Assembly (NCBI GenBank): GCA_947579605.1
Contig: OX388312.1
Span: forward strand, 29,287,313 to 29,351,312
Origin: Athripsodes cinereus
Taxonomy: Eukaryota; Arthropoda; Insecta; Trichoptera; Leptoceridae
Reading direction: 5' to 3'
DNA: 64,000 nt
Numbering within the stretch: position 1 is the first letter of the stretch; each line of letters opens with the position of its first letter. The notes beneath the pieces were generated by a model that was not told the DNA's origin, searched no databases, and saw only the letters and a list, made by a program, of their open reading frames with translations. Positions 1 through 10,215 of the stretch are shown in pieces. Both the position numbers and the translations under genes were made by a program.

Positions 1-49
1 CGATTTTTCTGATTATTTATGTTATATTGTGCCTTAAATGTTCGTTTAT

Positions 50-132
50 GAAGTATGTAAGGATAGAGCGACATGGCGTTCCGTTCTCTCTGCCTACCCC
101 ACCTGGGACACGGCGTGAGGGTATAGTATAGT
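50..132 (+). mobile_element. LINE-A 3' end, 83-bp insertion with target-site duplication
   Basis: This is the extreme 3' end of a LINE-A ORF2, 5'-truncated. The reading frame encodes EVCKDRATWRSVLSAYPTWDTA followed by TGA, then the GAGGGTATAGTATAGT tail typical of the family. It is flanked by a perfect 12-bp duplication, ATGTTCGTTTAT, at 38-49 and 133-144, which marks target-primed reverse transcription. Only the last 22 codons are present, so it has no function of its own. The full family context is seen at 13667-14402. Confidence 0.9.
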
Positions 133-163
133 ATGTTCGTTTATAACAAGTTGCCGTATAATT

Positions 164-446
164 TTGGCTGACCCAGCAAATGTTGCTTTGGCATCTACAT
201 TATTTCTAGATTAGTAATATGGCTATTTAAAAATAGGGGCTGATGGTAGAAAGGTGAACATTTAGGGCTGTATGTATTTTTTAATGCCTCACCATAAAAA
301 CATAAAATAAAAAAATCGGGGTGAACCACCCTCAACTTTGAGGGGTATGAAAAAAGATGTTGGCCGATTTTCAGACCTACCCGATAAGCACACAAAATTT
401 CATTAAAATCGGTCCAGCCGTTTCGGAGGAGTATGATAACAAACAC
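164..446 (-). repeat. Degenerate interspersed repeat, minus orientation
   Basis: Read on the minus strand this has the style of a widespread insect repeat: AACGGCTGGACCGATTTTAA near 410-430, a run of A/T-rich sequence, and GCTGGGTCAGC near 166-178. From general knowledge such sequences are common in lepidopteran genomes, often attributed to non-autonomous Helitron-like or LINE-derived elements. The class is not decidable from this copy. The 83-codon minus open frame across it has no recognisable protein character. Confidence 0.5.
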
Positions 447-985
447 CGTAACTATTAGATTACATGTCCATGAGTCAAGTGATTACAAATCAAAGCTATG
501 AAGAGAAAATTACTAACAAATTTTCTATAACCCATTACCATCCACGGAATTATAGTATGAATTTGAATTGGTAAGTTTACAAACATCGTTGAACGTAAAA
601 CAACATTAAAAACACAGCAAATTATTCGCTTTTTGCCCACATACATAGATACTGATAATTAATTGGATGAGATTGTATTGTGGTTAAAATTCATAAATAA
701 TATTTTGATAATATGTACTCGGATATTAAACATAATTGAATATTGTTGTTGATTACCAAAATATTTACGCACTTCCTTATCAAATTTACGTAATTATTCA
801 TATTTATTTTAATTGTACAAAATCGAAACAATAAACAACAAAATAAGTACCTACTCAAATGTAAACATATGTCTATCGATAAAACTTACATAATATGTAA
901 ACATATACTCGATCAAAAACTCTTTTATGTGCATACATAGATTTTACAGCATTGAAGTAACTTTCTGAATTATCTAGGTGAAAAC
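447..985. other. AT-rich stretch, no gene seen
   Basis: Low-complexity AT-rich DNA. I see no recognisable coding, RNA or repeat signal beyond short A/T runs. Confidence 0.5.
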
Positions 986-1521
986 GTTTTCTATATAAAT
1001 AAAAATGAGTTGACCATGTACTCGTATGTTCCCCCATAACTTGAGAAAAGCTGAACCGAATTGGCAGATTCTTTTTTGTTGTGTTCATTATTATCAGGAG
1101 ACGGTTTGCATGAAAGAATTTTTTTGTAAAATCTAACGGAAAAGTCGGAAATTAGGATTTTATTTTTGTATGACAGTTCCGCTGTCACGTGTTGCCATAA
1201 CGAAAAATTAATAAAAAAAGTTTTATACACCATCAACGACTTTTTTTGTTATGGTCGTAAATGGTTTATATGAAAGGAAACTACTGGAAAATCTCTTCAT
1301 GTCAATATCACACCACAAAAAATTAATATTAATGTGATAGAATTCTATATTGTTAAAAATACTGAAATTGTCCTGAATTTACTGAAATTGTTCTATTTCA
1401 ATTCGCTTAAATTCAAGGGTAGATTCGGTTGAATGAATCACTTCTCAACTAACTGCAGAGCCTAAACCATTGAAGATAGACATGAAATTCACCCTGGCGA
1501 CGCCGGGTAGGAACATCTAGT
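986..1521 (+). mobile_element. Candidate non-autonomous Helitron-like element
   Basis: The left part (about 1000-1245) is repeated at 43545-43745: both start ATAAATAAAAAT..TTGACCATGTA, carry GAGAA..GCTGAA.CGAATT and share TATCAGGAGACGGTTTG. The right end contains a 7-bp-stem hairpin, CCTGGCGACGCCGGG (1493-1507), followed about 10 nt later by CTAG (1517-1520) and T. A hairpin just upstream of CTRR is the hallmark of Helitron 3' ends. No Rep/helicase coding sequence is visible, so the copy would be non-autonomous. The 5' boundary is a guess from where the repeat begins, and the middle is degenerate. It could instead be an unrelated repeat that happens to end in CTAGT. Confidence 0.45.
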
Positions 1522-2115
1522 TATGAAATAATTATCTATTTGTTTTCTTTCATTTTATCCTCGGGGTCTTACGCCCCTTCATCTTCAAATAAATGTGAAG
1601 ACTTGATCGAGTTTGTTTATTTTGTCTCGTTTTATTTATTTAAGAAGATAGAGCAAATTTACATTTTAAAATATCATTTTTTTTTGTTCTTTAGTATAAA
1701 ACGTTTCGCTTTTATTATTTTCTCCTTAATTTACATTAAGTACCTACATAGTATTTATATAAATTAATTAGGCAGGTATTTATTCTAACACAATATAACA
1801 GGTATATGATTTTCATTACTTTTTAAGTGTTAGGGATTGGGGTTGATTGGAAGACGTTGTTCAGCAACGAGTTCGCCTTTTGGTCTAAAAAAATCATGTT
1901 TTGAAATAATATAATTATTTGTATCATTTCCATTAGATTACATTTTTTCTTTTTTTTCTTCTATCTATATGACATCTCCTACATTATTGCAATTTTAATT
2001 CTTGACATATTAAATACTAAACATTTCATTGACATTCTATACTGACACTCTAATATTTTATGATTTGACTTAAATTATTATTGCTATGAAATGATTCTCT
2101 TTTGTGTTTTGTTAA
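1522..2115. other. AT-rich stretch with a family D fragment
   Basis: No gene seen. Positions 1835-1890 (GATTGGAAGACGTTGTTC..AACGAGTTCGCC) match the family D LINE 3' hairpin in plus orientation. The rest is A/T-rich. Confidence 0.5.
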
Positions 2116-2117
2116 TT

Positions 2118-2212
2118 CTTGTTTTCCAACTGTGTTGTGAATGAGATATTTGATTTGTGTATTATTTATTATTTATTCTCACGCCGTGGATTGTGAAATA
2201 AATAAATATGCA
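2118..2212 (+). repeat. Family E LINE 3' end
   Basis: CCAACTGTGTTGTGAATGAGA followed by CACGCCGTGGATTGTGAAATAAATAAAT. The same two blocks in the same order occur at 45822-45930. The A-rich AATAAATAAA ending resembles a retroposon tail. Other family E pieces lie at about 31370, 39235, 48335, 50560 and 52470. Confidence 0.6.
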
Positions 2213-3498
2213 ATATTTCAGAACATGATTTTTTTAATTTTTTTTTAAAGGTTTTGCATATTATTTAATTTTTTTGTTAAGTTTTGGCCATTAAAGATTT
2301 ATATATTTATTTATTATACAGCAATGCGTTTTATGTTTCTTAAAACTCTATTAAAATTGCTTTGATTATATGAAATATCCTGAATATATATGAAATATCC
2401 TGAAGTCGTTTGAATTTAAATGGTGTGTATAAATTTAATATTGTAAATGACTCTGCGTAATATCAGTTTAATACACTCAATGTTTTTATATAGTAACTAG
2501 GTACTGAATTTTATCGCTTCACTGTCAAACGATGAATCAATGAATTAAAACACCCGCAGCCGAGAGATGTGTCAAATAACAATAAAAAAGATAATGGCGA
2601 TAGTTAAATGTCGACTGTTGTCACAATAAAACATTGATATTTATTACGTCTGTCGACTGTAGTAAGTGCTGTACTGCAGAATTAATTACCTATAAACAAT
2701 TGAATAATATTATTGTTAATACGATGTTCCTTTGTTTCAGAAACAACAGCATTTTCATATACAGAGTATCTACATTGTGTGGATGAGCTGTGTAATATAT
2801 ATTATTACTGCTGTTTCCTGCTAAGTATCTGCCAGTGTCTGCTAGCGAAGTATCTGTCTGCTGCAGCGTTGTCATTATATTAGATACTATGGTCATTATG
2901 CGCTGCACATATTAAGGTTAGTGTTGCATTAATAATTAATAAGTTGTGTTGTATTCCATTGATATGTATGTATGCAAGGTCTTCGTCCTTTATAGCATTC
3001 AGCAGAGTTTTTCAACATTTATTTGTATCTGTTATTACTTTCTGTAATATTTGTCATTTTTTAAACAAGTATCCAATAACTTTCTGAGTGAGTTTAATAT
3101 TTGTGTTGTGAAAACAGTCATCGTGAATATTAAACATTCTGAGTTTGAGGTTATTTATTTTTGGCATTTGTTTGAAACCAGAGTAACACAGCCTATTCTG
3201 ATATCTTTACTAGTTGAACCTCATACTAACTATACCTTTGTTGATTTTAGCTTTTTTTGGAAAGTGTTTCAAAAACACTACTTCATTCGAAAAATTGACT
3301 TTTCATAACATCTTCTTTTTTTCTTCTGTTTAGCGGTATTATTTGTGTATTGATGTAAGAAATTGAAGGCATCCAGTATCGGTTTTATTGATCACTGTAT
3401 TTTTAAGTTCTATTTTGTACAAAGGCAGCATAAACTCGTTTTTTTATACATATAATGGGAAATCGGTGTAAATGTTTGATATAATTCAAAAATTTATT
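2213..3498. other. AT-rich stretch, no gene seen
   Basis: No supported gene. A 17-19 bp sequence ending GAAATATCCTGAA is duplicated at 2370-2405. Short open frames (2690-2908 minus, 3051-3308 plus) have no recognisable domains and A/T-driven composition. Confidence 0.45.
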
Positions 3499-3515
3499 TA
3501 TTTAGTCTGTTGACT

Positions 3516-3603
3516 TCTTCTTCTTCTTAGTCAGCCATCTCTCCACTGCTGGATAAAGGCCTCTTCCAAACTCTTCCAATCGTTGCGGTCCTGTGCCTGT
3601 TAG
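3516..3603 (-). mobile_element. 88-bp LINE 3' end with 17-bp target-site duplication
   Basis: On the minus strand the sequence reads AQDRNDWKSLEEAFIQQWRDG followed by TGA, then an AAGAAGAAGAAG tail. This is the form of an ORF2 C-terminus of an RTE-like non-LTR retrotransposon. It is flanked by a perfect 17-bp direct repeat, TATTTAGTCTGTTGACT, at 3499-3515 and 3604-3620. Only the last 21 codons were inserted. It is a different LINE from LINE-A, with a different C-terminus and tail. Confidence 0.9.
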
Positions 3604-3629
3604 TATTTAGTCTGTTGACTAAATAAATA

Positions 3630-3757
3630 AATTTGATGTTGATGAATATGAAGATGAAGATGTTGATAAATATGTTGATAAACATGATGTTGATGAAGAT
3701 GTTGATAAATATGTTGATAAACATGATGTTGATGAAGATGTTGATAAATAAATTTCG
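3630..3757. repeat. 39-bp tandem repeat, about 2.5 copies
   Basis: Units begin TGTTGATAAATATGTTGATA at 3661 and 3700, and partially at 3739, giving a 39-bp period. Because 39 is a multiple of 3, every frame that lacks a stop stays open, producing shadow open frames on both strands (Met/Leu/Ile-rich forward, His/Tyr/Gln-rich reverse). These are repeat artefacts and not likely genes. Confidence 0.85.
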
Positions 3758-3870
3758 AATCTTCGGACGATCGGGTGTCGGAAACTGGATATACTCGCTC
3801 AGAAGTGTTAGTGTTTATCATTTTTAGATTTTAGTTTATAAAAAAACAGAATAATTCTGCTTGTTTTCCG

Positions 3871-4506
3871 GAATTTCATCTGTGGGAATGGTTTAATCGA
3901 AAAATGATAAATTTCATTTGTGGGATGGTTTAATCGAAAAATGATAAATTTCATTTGTGGGATGGTTTAATCGAAAAATGATAAATTTCATTTGTGGGAT
4001 GGTTTAATCGAAAAATGATAAATTTCATTTGTGGGATGGTTTAATCGAAAAATGATAAATTTCATTTGTGGAATGGTTTAATCGAAAAATGATAAACTTC
4101 GTTTGTGGGATGGTTTAATCGAAAAATGATAAATTTCATTTGTGGGATGGTTTAATCGAAAAATGATAAATTTCATTTGTGGGATGGTTTAATCGAAAAA
4201 TGATAAATTTCGTTTGTGGGATGGTTTAATCGAAAAATGATAAATTTCATTTGTGGGATGGTTTAATCGAAAAATGATAAATTTCATTTGTGGGATGGTT
4301 TAATCGAAAAATGATAAATTTCGTTTGTGGGATGGTTTAATCGAAAAATGATAAATTTCATTTGTGGGATGGTTTAATCGAAAAATGATAAATTTCATTT
4401 GTGGGATGGTTTAATCGAAAAATGATAAATTTCATTTGTGGAATGGTTTAATCGAAAAATGATAAATTTCGTTTGTGGGATGGTTTAATCGAAAAATGAT
4501 AAATTT
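3871..4506. repeat. 37-bp minisatellite, about 17 units
   Basis: Head-to-tail units of 37 bp (first unit 38 bp) start at 3871 and then every 37 bp from 3909 to 4464; the array ends at 4506. Core words in each unit are TTTGTGGGATGGTTTAATCG and AAAAATGATAAATTTC. Most units are identical. The variants are CGTTTG in place of CATTTG in units 7, 10, 13 and 17, and GTGGAATGG in units 6 and 16. There are no spacers, so it is not CRISPR. The period is not a multiple of 3 and no frame stays open. Confidence 0.97.
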
Positions 4507-5481
4507 AGACCTAGTTTAATTCAGACTAATCTTTAATCCTAAAATAAATTAAGCAGCTCATACGTTTTTGAATGTCAGTCAATTTATTAAATGAAAAATT
4601 TGTATGAATATTTTATGAATAATTAAATAGATTAAATCTCAATGATCGATGTCAATAGAAAAAGATTGATATTTTGGGGTCAACTATAAATTTAGTAATA
4701 AATTACATACATGTATTAACTCTGTCATCAATTTAATCTACCTGTGTACAATTACACATAATAATAGGTATATCCCTTGAACAGGTGCACTGTGTCATTC
4801 ATTATATTCGCATCTATCAACGTTGAACTAGATGTAATACTTATTACAAGTGCATTGGACGATAGAAATATGCAATCAATGAAATGATGAAAATTACTTA
4901 TTTTTAGAAGTTAAATTACTGTCAATCCTATCTTGTTATTGTGTCGAAAAAGATTTTTATATATTTTACCAAGTATTCTTTACATACTATTTTATTTCTT
5001 AACTATTTTATATAACCCGGGCTCGATTTCGGGCCAGAGCAAAGTGAAGAATGACCTTTTTCAAATTGTCCTGGGTCAGGGTGTTACATAACACAAGATT
5101 CGTGAATTGTCTATGCATGTTATGTAATGTTATTCACCAATATTTTTTCTTTTAAATATGAAGTATTACATAGTATTTTTTCACTTTTATTTTATGTTCA
5201 GATTTAAATTAAAAAATAAAATATTTTTTATTTTGATTGGAATATTTTATAACTGTTGATGTGCATTTTTGAACAATAATGGTGATTAAAAATAACTTTC
5301 TCAGTGTCACACTCATTCCTAGAATGAAGACAGAGGAAGATAGAGTTATAAAAGTTTACCTCCTTTGTCTGCTCGTAACCTTCCTCTCATCAATTCAAGA
5401 TGGAACATAAATATTTTAAAAATTTACTATATGTGTCTCATCTAGTTACTGAGATCTATGTCTGTCACATGTATGCATGAT
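4507..5481. other. AT-rich stretch with a partial SINE-A
   Basis: No gene seen. Positions 5018-5095 are a 5'-truncated SINE-A in plus orientation: it starts near the B-box-like region (CCGGGCTCGATTTCGGGCC) and continues into GAATGACCTTTTTCAAATTG and TCCTGGGTC..GGTGTTACAT. The rest is A/T-rich. Confidence 0.6.
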
Positions 5482-5991
5482 GGGGTGTTCACATTTGGCG
5501 AATATCGCCAGGCGAAAAAACAAAATTCGCCGGACATCCATTGATCGTCACACCTGTTCACACAGTCCACCGATATAGAAACGATCTGTCAGATGCGCTT
5601 TGATTTTGACACTGTTTTCAAAATGGCGGACGTCGAGATGGAGATCGCGAAGTGTATTTTTAGTCGAACATGTTATAGTAGGGGTTACAAGGCGCTTTTT
5701 AATTAAGGAATCAAACGCCACGAACCAACAACAAAGATAACAGCTGTCACGAAGCGGGAAACATTATAAAATTTATAGGTTATAAAGTTTTACCATAGAT
5801 ACGAACGCCGCGCACAACTGCGCATGCGCGAATCGTTCAATCGGCCGAAAATGTTGGAAGGTGGTCAACTCGAGACGATATCGTTTCTACTGGTTTTTAT
5901 CGTTTCAGACTAGCTGTCATTTTGTTCACACGGTTCAAATGGCTGGCGATATTTTGGTGCTTGGCGATATTCGCCAAAGTGAGAACACCAC
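5482..5991 (+). mobile_element. Non-autonomous DNA transposon, 510 bp, with TGTTCAC-type termini
   Basis: The left end GGGGTGTTCACATTTGGCGA (then ATATCGCC) is mirrored at the right end by GGCGATATTCGCCAAAGTGA then GAACACC. A second, left-truncated copy lies in inverse orientation at 42905-43290, and its intact end reads GTGAACACCCC, confirming that terminus. No transposase domain is visible, only a short N-terminal-like open frame (5623-5706). The termini suggest a PIF/Harbinger- or hAT-like MITE, but I cannot fix the superfamily because the flanking duplication is unclear (possibly AT). Confidence 0.8.
5623..5706 (+). pseudogene. Remnant open frame inside the 510-bp element
   Basis: ATG in good translation context (CAAAATGG) opens MADVEMEIAKC then runs into a stop after 27 codons. 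The inverse copy at 43012-43125 starts with the same 11 residues but carries extra bases just after and stays open for 37 codons, so this copy appears frameshifted. Conservation of the start region in both copies suggests a leftover transposase N-terminus or internal ORF. The protein family is not recognised. Confidence 0.4.
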
Positions 5992-6520
5992 ATAAGATAA
6001 TATATTATGTATTATTCATTATATGCATAAGATGTATTATATTATATACTATTCATTTTAATTATATGTGGTTACATAGTTTGTGCTATTACTATTTGTT
6101 CTATTTATAGACTAGACCTACACACTATTATAGAAGTCGTATATATAGTGTGGTGTGTGAGCTCACTACATATTATGTATTAACTGCATTATAAATTTAC
6201 TCCTATCATTCTTTGATGAAGTACTGTGGCCTCAATGAATAGGTTTGTTTTGATAATGAAATCACTGTGATTGATTATTCGCAATGAATTTGCCTTGTGA
6301 AAATAGCAGAGACGTGAAAACAATTTTTTTTACTTCGTTCGCCTTGTTATTGATTTACATTTTTCGCCATACCCATTCGATTCATCATCGAAGTGTTTAC
6401 TATGATTGTTCGACATTTATAATTTATTGTATCACTATACGTGCCTCTTAAATTATTGTGCATGGTAGTACATAGATTGAACCAATAAATATGTTTTTTT
6501 TTAATTCTTAATACAACATT
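5992..6520. other. AT-rich stretch, no gene seen
   Basis: No supported gene or repeat. The short open frame 5922-6110 runs out of the MITE end and has no coding character. Confidence 0.45.
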
Positions 6521-6553
6521 ATACTATACTATACTATACCATCACGGCATATC
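6521..6553 (-). mobile_element. 33-bp retro-insertion: only the 3' tail of family C/LINE-A
   Basis: On the minus strand the insert reads GATATGCCGTGATGG then a (TATAG) tail. It is exactly flanked by an 11-bp direct repeat, AATACAACATT, at 6510-6520 and 6554-6564. GATATGCCGTGATGG matches the end of family C, and the tail also matches the LINE-A 3' end. It is an extremely 5'-truncated target-primed insertion: about 15 bp of template plus tail. Confidence 0.88.
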
Positions 6554-6564
6554 AATACAACATT

Positions 6565-7385
6565 CCATTGCCTTTTATTCGTAGTGATACATATTTCAAT
6601 GTTTTATGATATCATTACAGACAAATGTACACGCAAATCACAAAGAAAATATTAACGAGTACATATAGAGAATAGAAGGTAATCGAGTGTTTGAATCGTC
6701 ACCGTTACATTTTTTTGATGCTTCTATCGTTCTTCGGTAACATTGTTGCTACTTTTCACTGTTTTAATCCATTTTTCACTATGGTAATATGTTACTCACA
6801 ATCCTCACTCATTACTATCAGCGTCATACATCATGTAATAACACCCACATAGTGAAAAGAATATTTATTTATCTATTTATTCACTGTGTATAGAATAATA
6901 ATATAGAGTTCAACCTCAATGCGTGTGCGTTAATAGATAGGCAATCGCTGTAACTGATAATTTTATTATATATGATGTAGAATATTATAATATTGCATTG
7001 ATCTGGACTACATTCTGTTAGTGTTTAGGTTTAATTTTATTTCAGCATATCGCTCGAGTGCATCACCATTACATTTTATTGTTGAATAGAGTTGATATAT
7101 TTATTACATTTTCCTTTGTTACCCAATTGGTACCACTGTATCATGGTTTTGGTTCCTTTACAAAAGGCAACAACGAGATACAACATTGTTTTCTATCTAC
7201 TTACTAGGCATCACGTTATTTACCACATATGGAGTAGCGATAGAACAAAATGCATGTAGATGTCGTGTCTTCGTCATAAAATAAATCTACACACAGAGGT
7301 TGCTACTATAAGCTAAAGATAATCATCGCTCAATTGGAGATATGTGAATAGGTTCAAATCAATAATAATAACAAGCAAACAAAAC
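6565..7385. other. AT-rich stretch, no gene seen
   Basis: No coding or RNA signal recognised. Confidence 0.45.
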
Positions 7386-7416
7386 TGAGACAACATGGCT
7401 ACAATTAAGTTGCAGC
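7335..7416. repeat. Unclassified repeat shared with 21395-21475 (inverted)
   Basis: ATGGCTACAATTAAGTTGCA at 7395-7414 is exactly the reverse complement of 21395-21414. The adjoining sequence (GTTCAAATCAATAATAATAAC here, an AATCAATAATAATGTAC-like stretch there) also aligns, so a segment of about 80 bp is shared. I do not recognise the family. Confidence 0.55.
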
Positions 7417-7740
7417 AGCCTTACTAGGTTGCCCTGTATCGGTTGCCCTGCCCTATATGCGTGATGTTTTAGGAATCAAGTAATAAAACTTGCAGATGGA
7501 AAATAAATTATATTCCTAGGTCTTCACAGATTGCTGATTTTATCTATTTATATGACAGTATTTAAAACATAACATGTCATAAAAATCTACGTAACTGGGC
7601 ATGAGCCCGTACTAAGGCAGACCGGATCAGTTTTTGACTTTGTCTCAGCGTTTTAACATTCTTTACTTTATTTTGACAATCTCCCCCAATACATTAAACT
7701 GCACAATCCTAAGACACAATACACACATTCACGCACCCAC

Positions 7741-8082
7741 AAATTCATACAAACACAGCTTTACGAGCTTTGTCCCCTTGATTTGACCATTAGAAGACTT
7801 CTGCGCTCTTCGGAACTGGCTGTGAATAGACTTACTGAGCCTTATAGAGCCGGTAAGTCTAACTTCTATGAGAGGGCTTTTGGTGTTGTTGGGCCGGTTA
7901 CGTGGAATCGCCTAGAGGTGCCATTGAGAGACAATCAGACTGTCACCAGCTACAGAAACAAATTGAAAACTGCACTCTTCACAGGCGTCCTTGAGACGGT
8001 CTTGTTGACTGTTAAACGGCGTCAAAACAAAAATCTTCCAGAGCCATCATCATCACACTCATCCACATATACACCCATATAA
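7741..8082 (+). pseudogene. CR1/L2-like LINE ORF2 C-terminus (remnant)
   Basis: An open frame of about 110 codons without an obvious ATG start. It includes FYERAFGVVGPVTWNRLEV, then DNQTVTSYRNKLKTALFTG. This matches the usual C-terminal signature of CR1/L2-type reverse transcriptase proteins (fs.rap.lWNsLP..lR....sv..FK..LKt.LF), which lies after the reverse transcriptase domain. The catalytic domain is absent. A diverged relative occurs at 54134-54373 on the minus strand, sharing AGPVT and the FRSKMKS..FTG stretch. The element is 5'-truncated and dead. Clade assignment rests on this motif only. Confidence 0.7.
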
Positions 8083-8784
8083 TGTCATAATAATAAATAT
8101 GTATGTAGTTCATCTAAATGTTACTCGCTAAGTAGGTATATTAAAATCATATCTCGTATGGCTATACGATATTAAAATCGTATGGCTATACGACCTCATA
8201 ATAATGATCGCAGGATCCTTGCTGCTGCAAATCTATTACATATTTACAATTATTTATAATACGTGCTCATTACATATAATAATATAGTACCTACTTAATA
8301 ATGATTATATCGCAAATGAGTGCAACACTCCTGGCCGGTAATTGATCGTAATAATCATATTATACGAGTATGTATACAGTACCTACCTTGCTTTCAATGT
8401 TACATAATGTCAGGTTGGTAGGTAAGTAACCAAGTAGGTACCTACCTTCATAGACGCAGTTACGATGTATCGAATAACTATCTGCCCGTAGTACCGCAGT
8501 ATATATTGTAATTTATAATGACTGTAATCTAACAGTAGGTATTATTTTCATTTTTCAAACGATGAAACATACGTCTTACAAGTTTAAAATACTATACCTA
8601 ATCCTCTATATGCATGCTTTTGTTGGATATATTAGGTATAATTCAGTCTCCAGTTTTAGACAGAAATTACGTAAATGTTTGATATGCATTTCGTTTTGCT
8701 TTGTAACTTTGCACATCTTCGCCAGTTTTCCATTATAACATCCAGTATAATAAGTAATTAACATTCATTATTGCGACATTCATG
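8083..8784. other. AT-rich stretch, no gene seen
   Basis: No supported gene. A direct repeat of a sequence containing CGTATGGCTATACGA occurs around 8155-8192. Confidence 0.45.
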
Positions 8785-8922
8785 GGTTAGTTGGAAGATA
8801 TCGCGCTTCTGCGATAAACTCGCCCATTGCACAAATTTATTTGTCTGGTCTAAGTTCTACAATGTTTATATTTAATTAATGTTTGTTTTTTTGTGCAATA
8901 AAGATTTTTATTATTATTATAC
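8785..8922 (+). repeat. Family D LINE 3' end
   Basis: GGGTTAGTTGGAAGATATCG then CGCTTCTGCGATAAACTCGCCC form a short hairpin, followed about 100 bp later by GTGCAATAAAGATTTTTATTATTATTAT, a polyadenylation-like signal and a TTA-repeat tail. The same order is seen at 27450, 43770 and 57160 (plus) and 35645, 36885 and 39672 (minus). From general knowledge this resembles lepidopteran LINE 3' UTRs. No coding sequence is attached here. Confidence 0.75.
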
Positions 8923-9962
8923 AAAAGCTTGGTTCAAGTCTCAGAATTTTTAAACTTTGACAGAGGTTTGACGCTATTGGAACATTTTGCTTCTTCTTTC
9001 TAATTAACACTTTTATTTAGTTGTTTTTTTTTCTTTTTATTTTTTATTTAAATTTAAGGTTACTCTTTTGATTCAATTCTCACTCTTATAAATATTATTA
9101 CTATTTATTCATTAAAATCATAAATATTTTTTTATTTTTTATTACATAGTTTACGCGAGATAAAAAAATAATGGTATTGGTGCAATTTTAAGTCAAGATA
9201 GAATAAATAGCAGTATTGAAATTAAAACACGTTTTTTATCATTTGTAAAATTAGTCAAACGAGAGTAGGAATAAAATATACCTCTTTTTACAAGCATTTT
9301 TATTTCTTTTTTATTTTAAATACTTCTACATACTTACATCCCTTAATCAATATTTGTTTAGATAGTTGTAACATTGTACATAAATTATATAAGAAAAAAT
9401 CGAGATCTTCTCCGTGTTTTAGCTGTTAGTTGATTTTACTGCCACCATTTCTAGGAACAGGAATTTATGATTGTATCTATCAATCTGTAAATTTTCAGAA
9501 ACTGAATGCCAACAGTGTGATTCGCAATTTTTTATCAAAGACTACATATAGTCGATAGTTTCCTACAGATGTCTCACTATACTATGAAAATGTGTCTTAA
9601 ATATTCCTAGTACCTACCTGCACAAGTGTACACGGTGTGCAGTTAAGGTAGGTACTCGCAAGATAATAATATTATCGTATATCATGATTGTGTTATAATG
9701 TTACATATATAATAAAATGTTGTTTATCAGATAGCTACAACATGTTGTTACGCATGATCGTGTGTTATGTTTTATTACATTATGCAGTACGAGTACAACA
9801 TGACGTTAAGAAATTTACGATGGACAGGTTAAATGCACTGTATAGTATTCACCTATCGCCAATAATAATAGACGGCCAACGTGTTGTGTTACGTTCTTAC
9901 ATAATTCGTGTAAATAAAAATTCACAATAATAAGAGATGATTGTCACGATGACTACTACTAC
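8923..9962. other. AT-rich stretch, no gene seen
   Basis: No supported gene. The open frame at 9688-9930 (80 codons) has no recognisable domain. Confidence 0.45.
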
Positions 9963-10215
9963 TGTAACATCACGGCATACCCCACAAATGGGGTAGCCAG
10001 TAGACCAGCTGCATATAATAAACATGCAAGCTGTCCTCTCTCCGTGCCAATATAAAATCAAGTCATCAAGGATGGGTGTCAAACCTCATCGCTGAATTTA
10101 AGATGTAAAATGTCTTCATTTTTTCGAACACCTACCTTTTACAGGACACTCGAAAACTTGCGGAGAAGAGTGGGAGACCAATTCTTTACCGGGTGCTCGT
10201 CGGGATAGTCAAGAT
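9963..10215 (-). mobile_element. Family C SINE-like element, near full length
   Basis: One of the most complete copies. Read on the minus strand: GGGTGCTCG..TAAAGAATTGGTC and a CCCACTC head, AAGTTTTCGAGTGTCCTGTA, AAAGGTAGGTGTTCG, CAGCGATGAGGTTTG, GGCACGGAGAG, TGCATGTTTATT, then CTACCCCATTTGTGGGGTAT, GCCGTGATG and a TAG-rich tail. No open frame. The TACCCCA..TGGGGTA hairpin and GCCGTGATG end resemble the LINE-A terminus. Weak A/B-box-like words (CGGTAAAGAATTGG and TTTTCGAGTGTCC) hint at a pol III origin but are not conclusive. Confidence 0.8.

Noticed and set aside
3600..3827. Open frames on both strands (His/Tyr/Gln-rich and Met/Leu/Ile-rich)
   Set aside because: They are products of a 39-bp tandem repeat whose length is a multiple of three.
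3871..4506. CRISPR array
   Set aside because: The repeats are contiguous 37-bp units with no spacers; the context is eukaryotic.
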